From the NCBI GenBank assembly GCA_040768665.1, contig JAXGMN010000026.1:132149-196148 (forward strand): a DNA stretch of 64,000 nt, in the 5' to 3' direction. Position 1 is the first letter of the stretch; the number at the start of each line of letters is the position of its first letter. Position numbers and translations under genes: made by a program. Positions 27,465 to 36,926 of the stretch are shown in pieces. The notes under the pieces are model-generated. The model had not been told where the DNA came from, did no database searches, and saw nothing but the letters and a program-made list of their open reading frames with translations. Source of the DNA: JABWBD01 sp040768665. GTDB lineage: Bacteria; Planctomycetota; Planctomycetia; Pirellulales; Thermoguttaceae.

Positions 27465-29240
27465 TCAGCCGAGATAGGGCCGAATGGCTTCGACGAGTTG
27501 GCGGCGGCCAATCGGTTTGACGAGATAGGAATTGCAGCCGGCTTCCTTGGCGGTCTGGATCTGCCCTTCGAAGGCGTGGGCGCTGAGAGCAACGATTGGA
27601 AGTGAGACTCCCGCAGCCCGCAGCCTTTTTGTGGCTTCCAAGCCATCCATCCGCGGAAGCCCGATGTCCATCAGGACGAGGTCGAAGCGCGGCTGCGCCG
27701 TCTCGGATTCGAGAGCTGTCGCTTTAGGCAGGAGACGCTCCAAGGCGTCCAAGCCGTCGGAAACCACTTCAATCTCGGCGCCCGCCTTACGGAGCAGGGC
27801 GGAGATGAGGCGCTGGTTGTCCGGACTGTCCTCGACCAGGAGAATTCGGCCGCGAAGCGGCTCGGTTCTCTCAGTGCCCTCCCGGGAACGCACTTGCCAA
27901 ATAGCGTCTTGTCGGACACCGTGAACCTCGCCTGTGGACGCTTCGCAGGCAGCCTCAAAAACAAGCGTGAATCGAGACCCGATGCCCAGTGTGCTCTGGA
28001 CGGTCAGGTCGCCGCCGAGCATTTCGGCGAGGCGCTTGCTGATTGCCAGCCCCAAGCCGGTGCCGCCGTACTTGCGAGCGATCGAGACGTCGGCCTGTGA
28101 AAAAGGTTGGAACAGCCTCTCGACTTGTTCGGCGGACATGCCGATGCCCGTGTCGATCACTTCGAATTGCAGCCTGGACGGATGGTCCTTTGCAAGGCGG
28201 AAGTCGGCCAGGAGGCGAATCTCGCCTTTTTCGGTGAACTTGACGGCGTTGCCGAGCAGGTTGATGAGGATCTGGCGTACGCACTTCGGATCGGTCACCA
28301 CGAGGTCGGGCACCTCCCCGATCAGCTCGAGCTTCAGCCCGACCCCCTTGGCTTCGGCCCGTTTCTCCATCAGCGATACGGTGTCGAGAAGGATTTCATG
28401 AGGCGAGCAGGGGGTCTTATGGACTTCGAGCCTTCCGGCTTCGATCTTCGAGATATCGAGTATGTCGTCGAGGACCGCCAGCAGGTGATCGCCGTTGCGT
28501 TTGATTACCGATGCCGCCTCAAGGGCTTCCGGTTCCTCGACGCCGGCCAACAGTTCCTCGGCATAACCCAGAATCGCGGTCATCGGCGTGCGTATTTCGT
28601 GGCTCATGCTGGCCAGGAATTCACTCTTGGACTGGCTCGCTTTCTCCGCCGCCCGCAGAAACTCTTCGGTGGCCAGTCGGTTGGCCTCGAGCGCCAGCCT
28701 CTCTTCGCGTTCCTTGATCATCGCCAGAGTCGACTGCAGATGGGCCAGCTTGAAGGTCGCGTGTTCCGTGCGGAGATGGCGATTCTCGGTCAGGATCAGT
28801 TTCGTTTCGGAACAGTGTCTCACGGCGATCCATCCCATGCGAGCACACGCCGTCAGCGTCTTGTGGAGTTCCGTGGCGTCCAAGAACGCGTCGGCGTTTT
28901 GTCGGAGTATGCCTCCCAGGATGAGCGACCGATCGCCTTCAATAACGCGAATTCCGACGGCCTCGCCGACGCCCGCTAGCAACGGCAGGGCGGTGGCGGC
29001 GAGCACGCGGTCCTTGAGTTGCTCGGCAAGGGCAAGGAGAAGGCGGGGGGCCACGCCGACCGACTCGCTGTCGTCGCATCTTCTGACGGCATAGAGCTTG
29101 CCTTCCTGGGTCCCCAGGATGAGGAGCGACGGCGCAAAGGGTTCCACCAGAGCGGCTATCGCGTCCAGGGAGCCGGTCTCATCCGCTGGGATTTGGACCG
29201 CTTCCAGGAGTTCATCGATTGTTTTGGGCTCGCTTGCCAT
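27465..29240 (-). CDS. Hybrid sensor histidine kinase/response regulator
   Basis: 591 residues, no transmembrane segment. Residues 1-190 are an input region without a clear named domain (possibly GAF-like) ending in a coiled-coil linker. Then SHEIRTPMTAILGY carries the autophosphorylated His214, with N/G boxes NLLGNAVKFT, DTGIGMS, GGTGLGLAISKRL. A C-terminal receiver (about 463-591) has VEDS, phospho-acceptor Asp525 in LVLMDIGLPRMDG, and LVKPIGRRQL. No DNA-binding output or Hpt follows. Its start is 33 bases after the HDOD gene stop, so they form a signalling pair. Confidence 0.9.
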   Translation of the reverse strand: MASEPKTIDELLEAVQIPADETGSLDAIAALVEPFAPSLLILGTQEGKLYAVRRCDDSESVGVAPRLLLALAEQLKDRVLAATALPLLAGVGEAVGIRVIEGDRSLILGGILRQNADAFLDATELHKTLTACARMGWIAVRHCSETKLILTENRHLRTEHATFKLAHLQSTLAMIKEREERLALEANRLATEEFLRAAEKASQSKSEFLASMSHEIRTPMTAILGYAEELLAGVEEPEALEAASVIKRNGDHLLAVLDDILDISKIEAGRLEVHKTPCSPHEILLDTVSLMEKRAEAKGVGLKLELIGEVPDLVVTDPKCVRQILINLLGNAVKFTEKGEIRLLADFRLAKDHPSRLQFEVIDTGIGMSAEQVERLFQPFSQADVSIARKYGGTGLGLAISKRLAEMLGGDLTVQSTLGIGSRFTLVFEAACEASTGEVHGVRQDAIWQVRSREGTERTEPLRGRILLVEDSPDNQRLISALLRKAGAEIEVVSDGLDALERLLPKATALESETAQPRFDLVLMDIGLPRMDGLEATKRLRAAGVSLPIVALSAHAFEGQIQTAKEAGCNSYLVKPIGRRQLVEAIRPYLG

Positions 29241-29273
29241 GGTGGTTGAGCGGGACCCGCGTATCGCGGGAGT

Positions 29274-30149
29274 TCAGATGTTGAAAAGTTCCGCGTTGCC
29301 GGCAATCTCTTCGTCGAGGCGAGTCGACAATACCTGGATATCGTCCCGAGTAAGCGACAGGCCTTCGAGGGCCGAACGCGAGAAGGGAACGCATTTCAGG
29401 CCGATGGCCGAATGTCCTTTCAATGTGCAGATGAGATTGGCGACTTCGACGCACCGTACGGTCTGCAGGCAATCGCCGGTGTGGGCTTCTGCCCGATGGT
29501 GGTGCTGAATCGCCGCACGGACCGCTTCCGGAAAGCCCCAGTTCCGGGCGATTCTCTCTCCCAATCGGGTATGATCGAAGCCGAGATGATCACGTTCCAA
29601 CTCCACCAGGGGCCGGTCCTCGCTGGCCGCGGCCATCATTTCCCGGAACTGGCGATGCACGTACTGGTCTTCCAAAATGATGCCGATGTCGTGCAGGAGT
29701 CCCGCGAGGGCGACATCCTCGAAATCCGTCATGCTCAGGCGCAGCGCCAGCAGGCGGGAGCAGATCGCCACACTGATCAGATGCTGCCAGAGGCCCTTGC
29801 GCTCATAGGCCCCGCAGCCCCCGTCCTCCTTGAAAAGGTCGCTGACGGCCGCGGTCATGGCCAGGTTGCGGACCTGCTTGACGCCGAGGTAGGCGATGGC
29901 ATACTGCAGGTTCGTGATGCGTTGTCGAACACCGATCGCCGAGGAGTTCACGTAACGGAGGACGCGAGCGGTCAGCGCCGGATCGCTTTCCATCGCTTCC
30001 TTCATGTCCGACGCGCCGGAATTCGGATCGTTGGCCACTTTCATGACCCGAAGCGCGACGTGCGGCAGCGTGGAGATATCGCGTATCCGGCGAACGACCT
30101 GATCCAGCGTCGGACGCTCGGCAGCGGCGGACATTCCTGAAGACGGCAT
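29274..30149 (-). CDS. HDOD-domain signalling protein
   Basis: About 291 residues from ATG 30149; a GTG at 30173 would add eight. An HDOD domain fills most of the chain: LPHVALRVMKVANDPNSGAS, LTARVLRYVNSSAI, ITNLQYAIAYLGVKQVRNLA, and an HD-like stretch LAGLLHDIGIILEDQY, where His-Asp is present. HDOD proteins relay signals in chemotaxis-like and quorum pathways, usually without phosphodiesterase activity. It is co-directional and nearly contiguous with the hybrid kinase downstream, which suggests one pathway. Confidence 0.88.
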   Translation of the reverse strand: MPSSGMSAAAERPTLDQVVRRIRDISTLPHVALRVMKVANDPNSGASDMKEAMESDPALTARVLRYVNSSAIGVRQRITNLQYAIAYLGVKQVRNLAMTAAVSDLFKEDGGCGAYERKGLWQHLISVAICSRLLALRLSMTDFEDVALAGLLHDIGIILEDQYVHRQFREMMAAASEDRPLVELERDHLGFDHTRLGERIARNWGFPEAVRAAIQHHHRAEAHTGDCLQTVRCVEVANLICTLKGHSAIGLKCVPFSRSALEGLSLTRDDIQVLSTRLDEEIAGNAELFNI

Positions 30150-30818
30150 ATCGTGGGATCCGATCCAGAGCACCCTGCTGCACGGCGGACCGATTTCTTA
30201 GGGCCGAACCGCACTCGTGCCGCGTTGCACAAAAAACCTCGTCTCTGCCAGGATAGCTTACGAAGCGAGCCCGGAACGCAATCGGTTCGTCGTAAGAGCC
30301 AGTCCCAAAACCTCGCGAGGAGAAGGGGACAGGCACATTTTGCTCCGAAGACTCCGCAAAATGAGCCAGTCCCCGACGGTTTTGGGACAGGCTCTAAGCG
30401 GATCCGGCCTCAAGGGACGGACGGTCAGACTGCAACAACGATGCGGATCGTGCTGATTGTGCCGTAGCCGACCTCGCGAGACTTTGGACGTCTGGCCGCT
30501 GGACCGAAGGTCTCACAAGTTCGGCTGCCCATTCCGCCGGCTGTTTATCGCCTGCCTCAAAGGTCCTAACAAACCGGGGACTCGCTCTGCGCCAAAACAG
30601 CGGCAAGGCACGCAGAATACGCGTCCCGGCGAGGTGCCTGCCCCCGTTTTGGCAGGGCCTCTCAGGAGTTTTGCCGCACTCGACCGGCGTTTGCAGGCCG
30701 CCATGGTTCCGAATAGGATCGTAAGCAGTGGGGCCCGCCACGGGACGACCGAGCCGGCCTCATCGCGGAGCGGTCACCGGTGGCGCAGGCCCCAAACGAG
30801 TAGTACCCGAGAAGACAA
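30150..30818. other. Intergenic region with REPIN-like elements
   Basis: Between divergent HDOD and cupredoxin-fusion genes. It holds the element at 30295-30395 and, at about 30573-30655, a degenerate relative (ggggactcgctctgcgcc opposite ggcgaggtgcctgcccccg). No gene is credible here. Confidence 0.6.
30295..30395. repeat. REPIN-like palindrome, copy A1
   Basis: The outer arms agagccagtcccaaaacc (30295-30312) and ggttttgggacaggctct (30378-30395) enclose the inner arms ggggacaggcacattttgc (30325-30343) and gcaaaatgagccagtcccc (30356-30374), with a 12-base loop tccgaagactcc. The whole unit is the reverse complement of a near-identical unit at 57122-57223. Confidence 0.9.
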
Positions 30819-32795
30819 GTGGCATCGATCGGGAAGGCAACAACGAGAAGGGGGGGAGCGGGAGCCGCGCTGGCCCTGCTGGCGTTTGCCGTCGTTCCGG
30901 GCGTGGTTTGCCAGTTCCTCGCGCAGCCATCCCGGCACCGCTTCATCCATATCGAGTCGTTCCGGTACGGAAAAGAGCCCGCAACGATCCGGTGCAATCG
31001 CGGCGACTGGCTGCACCTGACCTTCGATACACGCGATACCGGCCATTCCTTCTTTCTGGAAGAATTCGACGTCGACGTAAAGATCACCCCCGGCACCCGC
31101 ACGGTGGCGGTGTTTCGTGCAAGCGATCCGACGGCTCCGCCCAGGCTGACCCGCGAGCTGGTGCTCAGGGCGGAGCATCCCGGTTGGCTGGGCTGTTTCG
31201 TCTCCAAGAGCCAGTATCGCTGCCATGTCTATTGCGGCCCGATGCACGCCTTTGAACACGGCAATCTCATTATCGAGCCCAATACGCTGTGGTTCGCATC
31301 GATGGGGCTGTTGGTCGGCATACCGCTCGTAGGACTGGTACGGCTGCGGGAGCCGTTGTGGTGGAATTCCCGCGAGGCGGCGGCAATCGAGCGGCCCGAA
31401 GGAGAAGGGAAGGACCTCTTCCGGTATATGCCGTGGCTGAAACGGCTGCTCGAAAAACGTGGTTTTCAGGCTGCCTGCATGGCGGTGCCGATGCTGCTGC
31501 TGTACGTCGTGGTGCTGACTACCCTGTTCGGCACACACATGCCGGGGCGCAATCTCGGCGTAATGCTCACATGGGTCGTGTGGCTCTTTCTCCTCACGGC
31601 CGTGCTGACCCCGCTGGGCGGACGGATCTGGTGCCTGGCGTGTCCGTTGCCGGCCGTTGGCGACGTCGTGCAGCGGGGCGCACTGACAGGAGTGCGAAGC
31701 GGATCGACCCGCGGCTACCACAATCGATTTTTCGGCCTCAACCTGCCCTGGCCGAAATGGCTGAGAAACGATTGGCCCCGAATGATTGGGTTTCTCACCT
31801 TGGGCACGTTTTCGACGATTCTGGTCGCGCGGCCGCAACTCACCGGCTGGCTGGTGCTGGCCCTGGTGGCGATTGCTTCCGCGATGGCGATGATCTGGGA
31901 ACTGCGGGCGTTCTGCCGCTATCTCTGCCCCGTGAGCGCGTTCGTGGGCCTGTATTCGAAATCGAGCAAGCTGGCCCTGCGAGCCGCCGCGCCGAGCGTT
32001 TGCCGGCGATGCACGGGCCAGTGGTGCCGGCGGGGAAGCGAAAAAGGCTGGGCCTGCCCCTTCGGGCTGTGCGTTGGCGAGATCCAGGAGAATAACGACT
32101 GCGGCCTGTGCACCGAATGCCTGAAGACCTGCCCCTTCGGCAACGTCGCTCTCCGCTGGCGGCCCTTCGGGCACGAAACGACGATCCGCAGTGCCGGCGA
32201 GGCCTGGCTGGCCATGGGAATGCTTGTGATGGCCGTGGCCTATTGCCTGATGCACCTCGGGCCCTGGCCGGTGCTCCGCGACTATGTGAACATCCTGGAC
32301 AAGGGAAACTGGGGCCTGTTTTTCCGATATGCCGCCGCGCTCTGGACGGCGGCGCTGATCGGCCTGCCCGCGGTGATGCTGCTGTCGGCCTGGATGGGCA
32401 AACGGCTCGCGGGTTTGCAGCGGTCGGCCTGGAGCCTGATGACAGCCTCGACCGGCGCATTGGTGCCGGTCGGGCTGATGGTCTGGATTGCCTTTGTCGT
32501 GCCGATGCTCATGGTGAATGCGACGTTCGTCGTGCAATCGCTGTCGGATCCGTTTGGCTGGGGATGGGACTTTTTTGGAACCGCCGGCACGCCCTGGCGG
32601 CAACTCTGGCCGCGCTCGATTCCCTGGCTCCAGGCCGCGTGTGTGCTGATCGGGCTGGCGTACGGCCTGCGTGCCGCGTGGCGGATCTGGCTGCAACAGA
32701 CCGAGCGACCTCGCGCCGCGTTGCGAGGCATGGCTCCTTTGGCCGGCCTGCTTGTCGGACTGGCGGTATGGCTCTTGTGGTTCTTCACCAATTAG
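30819..32795 (+). CDS. CuA-like cupredoxin fused to a NosR/NapH-like polyferredoxin membrane protein
   Basis: 658 residues, GTG start. Residues about 40-155 form a cupredoxin domain: GHSFFLEEFDVDVKITPG (His76) and CHVYCGPMHAFEH (Cys135, Cys139, His143, with Glu146 where CuA has Met). Residues about 155-658 are a multi-helix membrane protein with cysteine clusters: WCLACP (272, 275), CRYLCP (366, 370), CRRCTGQWC (395-403), CPFGLC (413, 418) and a 4Fe-4S motif CGLCTECLKTCP (428-438). This is the layout of NosR/NapH/CcoG-type electron-transfer proteins. It probably moves electrons across the membrane or handles copper for a respiratory enzyme. No nos or cox genes are nearby. Confidence 0.8.
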   Translation: MASIGKATTRRGGAGAALALLAFAVVPGVVCQFLAQPSRHRFIHIESFRYGKEPATIRCNRGDWLHLTFDTRDTGHSFFLEEFDVDVKITPGTRTVAVFRASDPTAPPRLTRELVLRAEHPGWLGCFVSKSQYRCHVYCGPMHAFEHGNLIIEPNTLWFASMGLLVGIPLVGLVRLREPLWWNSREAAAIERPEGEGKDLFRYMPWLKRLLEKRGFQAACMAVPMLLLYVVVLTTLFGTHMPGRNLGVMLTWVVWLFLLTAVLTPLGGRIWCLACPLPAVGDVVQRGALTGVRSGSTRGYHNRFFGLNLPWPKWLRNDWPRMIGFLTLGTFSTILVARPQLTGWLVLALVAIASAMAMIWELRAFCRYLCPVSAFVGLYSKSSKLALRAAAPSVCRRCTGQWCRRGSEKGWACPFGLCVGEIQENNDCGLCTECLKTCPFGNVALRWRPFGHETTIRSAGEAWLAMGMLVMAVAYCLMHLGPWPVLRDYVNILDKGNWGLFFRYAAALWTAALIGLPAVMLLSAWMGKRLAGLQRSAWSLMTASTGALVPVGLMVWIAFVVPMLMVNATFVVQSLSDPFGWGWDFFGTAGTPWRQLWPRSIPWLQAACVLIGLAYGLRAAWRIWLQQTERPRAALRGMAPLAGLLVGLAVWLLWFFTN

Positions 32796-32796
32796 C

Positions 32797-32890
32797 GGTT
32801 ATCCGGAAACGGGGACTGGCTCCCGGAAACAGTGTATTCGAGACTGGAGTCGTCACGACGTAGGGTGCCTGTCCCCGTTTCCGAATAACC
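32797..32890. repeat. REPIN-like palindrome between co-directional genes
   Basis: The arms 32797-32824 and 32863-32890 match at 25 of 28 positions after complementing (ggttatccggaaacgggg and ccccgtttccgaataacc). The inner part carries ggggactggctccc against gggtgcctgtcccc, the shared core with the T:T mismatch. It begins one base after the stop of the cupredoxin-fusion gene and ends 15 bases before the next ATG. Confidence 0.88.
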
Positions 32891-32905
32891 AATGAAAGGT
32901 CGCGA

Positions 32906-34273
32906 ATGAAATCGAGTGTGCGGGTGGTGTTGGCCGTGCTGCTGGCGTTGGTCGTTCTGGCGGGGATTCCCTTGGGGATCGTGGTCTACGAGGCCGGCCG
33001 CACCGGGATGACATGGCGGCAAGTGGTCCGGCGGATGTCGGTCGGCGCGGGAATTCCCCGAGCGGGCCAGTCCGCGGAAAGCCCTTCGCAGCCGTCGCTG
33101 CCCAAAGGCGAGAAAGTCGACTTTCTCGTTCCGAAACCGATAGGAGATCCGTTCACGGAGCCTCCCAAGGTCTCGCATGTTCTGGCGGTCGACCTGGACC
33201 GGGACGATCTGCTCGACGTGGTCGTCTGCGATTGCCAGGCGAACCGCGTCTGCTGGATCCGTCAGGATCCGCCGGATGTTTTCACGGAGCGAGTCTTGGC
33301 CGAGGATCTCATCGCGCCGGCCCATGCGGAAGCCGTCGATTTCGATCGGGACGGCGATCTGGACCTGCTCGTCGCCGTGCTAGGGATGCTTTTTCCGAAC
33401 AACGACCGGATCGGCTCGGTGGTGATCCTCGAGAACAACGGCCGCGAGGAGTTCACGAAGCACGTGGTGGTGGAGCGCGTGGCCCGCGTATCCGACGTGC
33501 GTGCCGGCGATCTCGACGGCGATGGGGACCTCGACCTGGCCGTGGCGCAATTCGGCTACGACGACGGCGAGACGCGTTGGATCGAAAACCTGGGCCAGTG
33601 GAGGTTCACAAGCCACCCTCTCCAGAGTCGCTCAGGCCCGATCCATGCGCCCGTCGCCGACTTGGACGGCGACGGCGACCTCGACATCGCCGTCCTCGTG
33701 AGCCAGGAATGGGAAGAAATCTACGTCTTCGAAAACGACGGCAAAGGCCGTTTTCAACCCCGGCAGATCTTCGTCTCGAGCAACCAGGATTACGGCTCCA
33801 GCGGCATGTGGCTGGTCGACCTGGACCAGGACGGCGACCTCGACGTGCTCTACACCAACGGCGATGCGTTCGACTATCTCCCGCCACATCCATGGCCCTG
33901 GCATAGCGTGCAGTGGCTGGAGAACCAGGGCGGGCTGAGGTTCCAGCACCACCATCTCGTGCAATTCGGCGGAGTGGTCAACGCCCGCGCCGTGGATCTT
34001 GATCGGGACGGCGATCTGGACGTGATCGCCACGAGCGCGTTCAATGCGTTTGAAAACCCGCATTCGCAAAGCATGCTGTGGCTGGAGAACGTAGGGGACA
34101 TGCAGTTTCGGCCGCACGACGTGACGAATGCTCCGACGCACCTGCAGGCACTCGACGTCGGTGACTTCAACGGCGACGGCCGGATCGACCTCGTGACGGG
34201 CGGCATGCATATCTGTGAGCCGTACGACCGGGTCGACCGTGTGGTGCTCTGGATGAACACGCGCAACCCCTGA
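32906..34273 (+). CDS. FG-GAP/VCBS repeat protein, membrane-anchored
   Basis: 455 residues. An N-terminal hydrophobic segment (VVLAVLLALVVLAGIPLGIV) is a signal or anchor. About seven FG-GAP/VCBS blades follow, each with an Asp-rich calcium loop: VDLDRDDLLDVVV, VDFDRDGDLDLLV, GDLDGDGDLDLAV, ADLDGDGDLDIAV, VDLDQDGDLDVLY, VDLDRDGDLDVIA, GDFNGDGRIDLVT. This is an integrin-like seven-blade propeller facing outside the cytoplasm, likely for binding. It follows the cupredoxin fusion, separated only by a palindrome, and has an AAGGT site. Confidence 0.88.
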   Translation: MKSSVRVVLAVLLALVVLAGIPLGIVVYEAGRTGMTWRQVVRRMSVGAGIPRAGQSAESPSQPSLPKGEKVDFLVPKPIGDPFTEPPKVSHVLAVDLDRDDLLDVVVCDCQANRVCWIRQDPPDVFTERVLAEDLIAPAHAEAVDFDRDGDLDLLVAVLGMLFPNNDRIGSVVILENNGREEFTKHVVVERVARVSDVRAGDLDGDGDLDLAVAQFGYDDGETRWIENLGQWRFTSHPLQSRSGPIHAPVADLDGDGDLDIAVLVSQEWEEIYVFENDGKGRFQPRQIFVSSNQDYGSSGMWLVDLDQDGDLDVLYTNGDAFDYLPPHPWPWHSVQWLENQGGLRFQHHHLVQFGGVVNARAVDLDRDGDLDVIATSAFNAFENPHSQSMLWLENVGDMQFRPHDVTNAPTHLQALDVGDFNGDGRIDLVTGGMHICEPYDRVDRVVLWMNTRNP

Positions 34274-34280
34274 ATTCAGC

Positions 34281-34394
34281 GGCCGTAAGAAAACAAGTCA
34301 TATAATATGACGTAGGGTGGATTTTAATCCACCCGGAAAACAAGCGGTGGATTGAAATCCACCCTACGACATCGGCCAGCTTATTCTTACGGCT
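34281..34394. repeat. Nested inverted repeat between convergent genes
   Basis: The outer arms ggccgtaagaa (34281) and ttcttacggct (ending 34394) enclose cgtagggtggattttaatcc (from 34311) against ggtggattgaaatccaccctacg (34346-34368). It sits between the convergent FG-GAP and LRR-TPR genes, where it may act as a bidirectional terminator. Confidence 0.75.
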
Positions 34395-34481
34395 CACGAA
34401 GAATCGCTTCCGAAGCCGCCTCGCCCGGGCAAGGTCCCTGAAGATCCGGCCGGGACCGTGGGCCACCGTCTGCCTGCCCCG

Positions 34482-36926
34482 TCAGCCTCCCTTCTCGCGG
34501 TACAGAGCGATCTTCTTCTCGATCCGCTGGGCGGAGCTTCGGTCTCCGGTCAGCCGGAAGACGATCAGGGCCCGTTCCGCCGCGCCGACGGCGTCGTCGA
34601 ACCGGCCGGCCATGGCATAGACCTGGGCCAGGATCTCCAGCGAGGCAGGATCGCCATTCTGCGTCAATGCACAGGCCTTCTCCGCACACCGGATCGCTTC
34701 GGCAAGGTTCTGCAACTCGGGCTTGAGCGGAGAGATGCAAATCGCCGCCATCGCCAGCAGCGGCGGCACAAAGTCGGGGTCGTACTGGATCGCGGCGCGG
34801 TAGCGGGGCACCGCTTCCTCCGGCTTGCCCAGGCGATGCAGGACGTGGCCCAAGTAGTAATTCGCCGAAGAGTCTTTCGGCTGGATACGAACCGCTTCGG
34901 TAAGGTGCCGGCGAGCTTCGTCGACCTGGCCGGTATACAGCAGGATCAGCCCCAGAGTCTTGTGAGCCTCCAAGAATCCCGGATCGGTTTGCAGTGCCTC
35001 GCGACACTCGGCCGCGGCCTCCTTCAGTTTTCCTTCTTCATTGAGGATCCGTGCGAGGCCCAGGTGCGCCTCCTTGCGATTCGGCCGATATTCGAGCGCC
35101 TTGAGGAAGCAGGCCTTTGCCTTTCCCGTTCTTCCTCGGCCGGCCAGGGCCTCGCCGAGGTTGACGTAGCAACTTGCGCTTTTCGCCTCGGCCCCCTCGG
35201 TTTGAATGTGCGAAAAATCGACGCGGTAGACGCGGACCCGCCCGGACGATGCTTGCGCAAAGCGCTCGGCGCCCTCCGGCGTAATTTGGGTTCCGGCCAC
35301 GTGCAATGTGTGCAACCGGGACAACCCTTGCAGATTTTCGAGCCCCGCGTCGGTCACCCGAGTGTCAGTCAGAGCGAGGAGGTTGAGATTGGCGAGCCCC
35401 TGCAGGTGCCGCATTCCGTCGTCGCCCACCTTCGTGCCGCTCAGATCGAGAAACGTCAGGCTCTTCAGGCCTTCCAAATGCACAAGCCCGGCGTCCGTGA
35501 CCTGGATCTGCGATAGATCGAGAGAGACCACCTGATTTCGATCGTCGCGCCGCATGGTCGCGACGGCTGTCCAAACGTCATCCAGGCTGCGGCCCTGCAG
35601 CGACGTGAAGAGATGGACGACTCCGGAGAGCGTGCAGCCGCTTTCGCAGACCTGCAGCTTCCGGAGGTTGACCAGGTCCTTGAGACAAGCCAGACCGGCG
35701 TCGTCCATCGCCGTGGCCGGGACCGACAATTCTCGCAAGCCGACCAGCGCACCAAGCTCCTGCCCGGCGGCGCTCGAGATGGCCGTACCGTCGAGGATCA
35801 AGAACTGAAGCCGGCGCATCTCTTTCAGGTACGCGAGCCCCGTTTCGGTCACCTCCGTGCCGCTCAGGTCCAGCCTTTCCAGGCGCGTCAAGCCCTGAAG
35901 CGATTTCAGTCCCGCGTCGCCGACACGAGTGCAGATAAGATGCAACTCGCGGAGATCCGTCATGCCTGCGAGAGAGGCCAGGCCGAGGCCCGTCACCTCC
36001 GTGCCGGAAAGATCGAGCCGCTCGAGGTCCACGCACTGCCGAAGGTGTTCGATCCCGGCATCCGTCACGCGCGTGTCAGCCAACGAGAGGTGCTTGAGAT
36101 GCTTCATCCCCTCGAGCGCCGCCAGCCCGCCGTCCGTGATCCGCGTGTTGCTCAACCAGAGGGATTCCAGACCGGTGAGACCTCGAAGTTGGCCGAGGCC
36201 GGTCCCGGTGATACGCGTGCCGGTAAGGGCCAGGCGCCTGAGGTGAATCAGTCCTTTCAGATGCGTCAAGGCGGCATCGGTTATGCGTGTGCCGCTGCAA
36301 TCCAGTGCCTCCAGGTGGGGCAGCCTTTCGAGAGATTTCGCAGCGGCGTCCGTGAAGGGTAACTCAGGGAAAAAGAGTTGCTTGAGATTGGCGCTCCCGG
36401 CCAGGTGCGCCACCCAATCATCCGAGATCGCGGCCGTACTCAGCCACAGCCTTTCCAGAGAGGAGAACTCCCCAAGCTGCCTGAGCCCGGCATCGGTGAG
36501 CCGGCGCCCGTCAAGGGCCAGCCAGCGAAGTTCAGGCAACCCCTTGAGACAGGCGAGTTCCGCATCCGAAAGATACCGCGTTTCCTTGACCAACAGCCGC
36601 CCCCGGTCGCGACGCTCAAACTGCACAAAACTCACCGAGACCACGTCGTGCAGGAGATCTTCCCCGAGCAGGTCTTCCAGCCATCCCGGACGGGACGCCG
36701 CCTCGCTCGGCGCCGGCCACGCACAGGATGGGTCGCACTGGTAGTCGTAAAGCACCTCTCCGCCAAGGCTGCGGATGCTGGCAACCAATTCCCGCTGGGC
36801 GGTCGCTTGTTTCCGCTTCGCGGCCAAACCGACTGCCGCGGCAGCCAGGATCCCTGCCGTAAGAACGAGCAACGCCAGGCCTCGGCGGGAAAGGAAGCGG
36901 AGTCGGTGGGGATTGGCTGTTTGCAT
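34482..36926 (-). CDS. Leucine-rich repeat plus TPR protein
   Basis: 814 residues. One N-terminal membrane helix (RRGLALLVLTAGILAAAAVG) anchors it. About 15-18 leucine-rich repeats of 24 residues follow (roughly 95-545), with the consensus LxxLxxLDLSGTxVTDAGL, a type abundant in planctomycetes. Residues about 580-760 are tetratricopeptide repeats (CYVNLGEALAGRG, AHLGLARILNEEG, ANYYLGHVLHRLG). Both repeat types bind proteins; no enzymatic domain is visible. A break in LRR regularity occurs around CESGCTLSGVVHLF. It is convergent with the FG-GAP gene. Confidence 0.9.
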   Translation of the reverse strand: MQTANPHRLRFLSRRGLALLVLTAGILAAAAVGLAAKRKQATAQRELVASIRSLGGEVLYDYQCDPSCAWPAPSEAASRPGWLEDLLGEDLLHDVVSVSFVQFERRDRGRLLVKETRYLSDAELACLKGLPELRWLALDGRRLTDAGLRQLGEFSSLERLWLSTAAISDDWVAHLAGSANLKQLFFPELPFTDAAAKSLERLPHLEALDCSGTRITDAALTHLKGLIHLRRLALTGTRITGTGLGQLRGLTGLESLWLSNTRITDGGLAALEGMKHLKHLSLADTRVTDAGIEHLRQCVDLERLDLSGTEVTGLGLASLAGMTDLRELHLICTRVGDAGLKSLQGLTRLERLDLSGTEVTETGLAYLKEMRRLQFLILDGTAISSAAGQELGALVGLRELSVPATAMDDAGLACLKDLVNLRKLQVCESGCTLSGVVHLFTSLQGRSLDDVWTAVATMRRDDRNQVVSLDLSQIQVTDAGLVHLEGLKSLTFLDLSGTKVGDDGMRHLQGLANLNLLALTDTRVTDAGLENLQGLSRLHTLHVAGTQITPEGAERFAQASSGRVRVYRVDFSHIQTEGAEAKSASCYVNLGEALAGRGRTGKAKACFLKALEYRPNRKEAHLGLARILNEEGKLKEAAAECREALQTDPGFLEAHKTLGLILLYTGQVDEARRHLTEAVRIQPKDSSANYYLGHVLHRLGKPEEAVPRYRAAIQYDPDFVPPLLAMAAICISPLKPELQNLAEAIRCAEKACALTQNGDPASLEILAQVYAMAGRFDDAVGAAERALIVFRLTGDRSSAQRIEKKIALYREKGG

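Noticed and set aside
30774..32696. 640-codon minus-strand open frame opposite the cupredoxin fusion
   Set aside because: Low-complexity Gln/His/Arg-rich product; the plus strand has cysteine motifs and helices.
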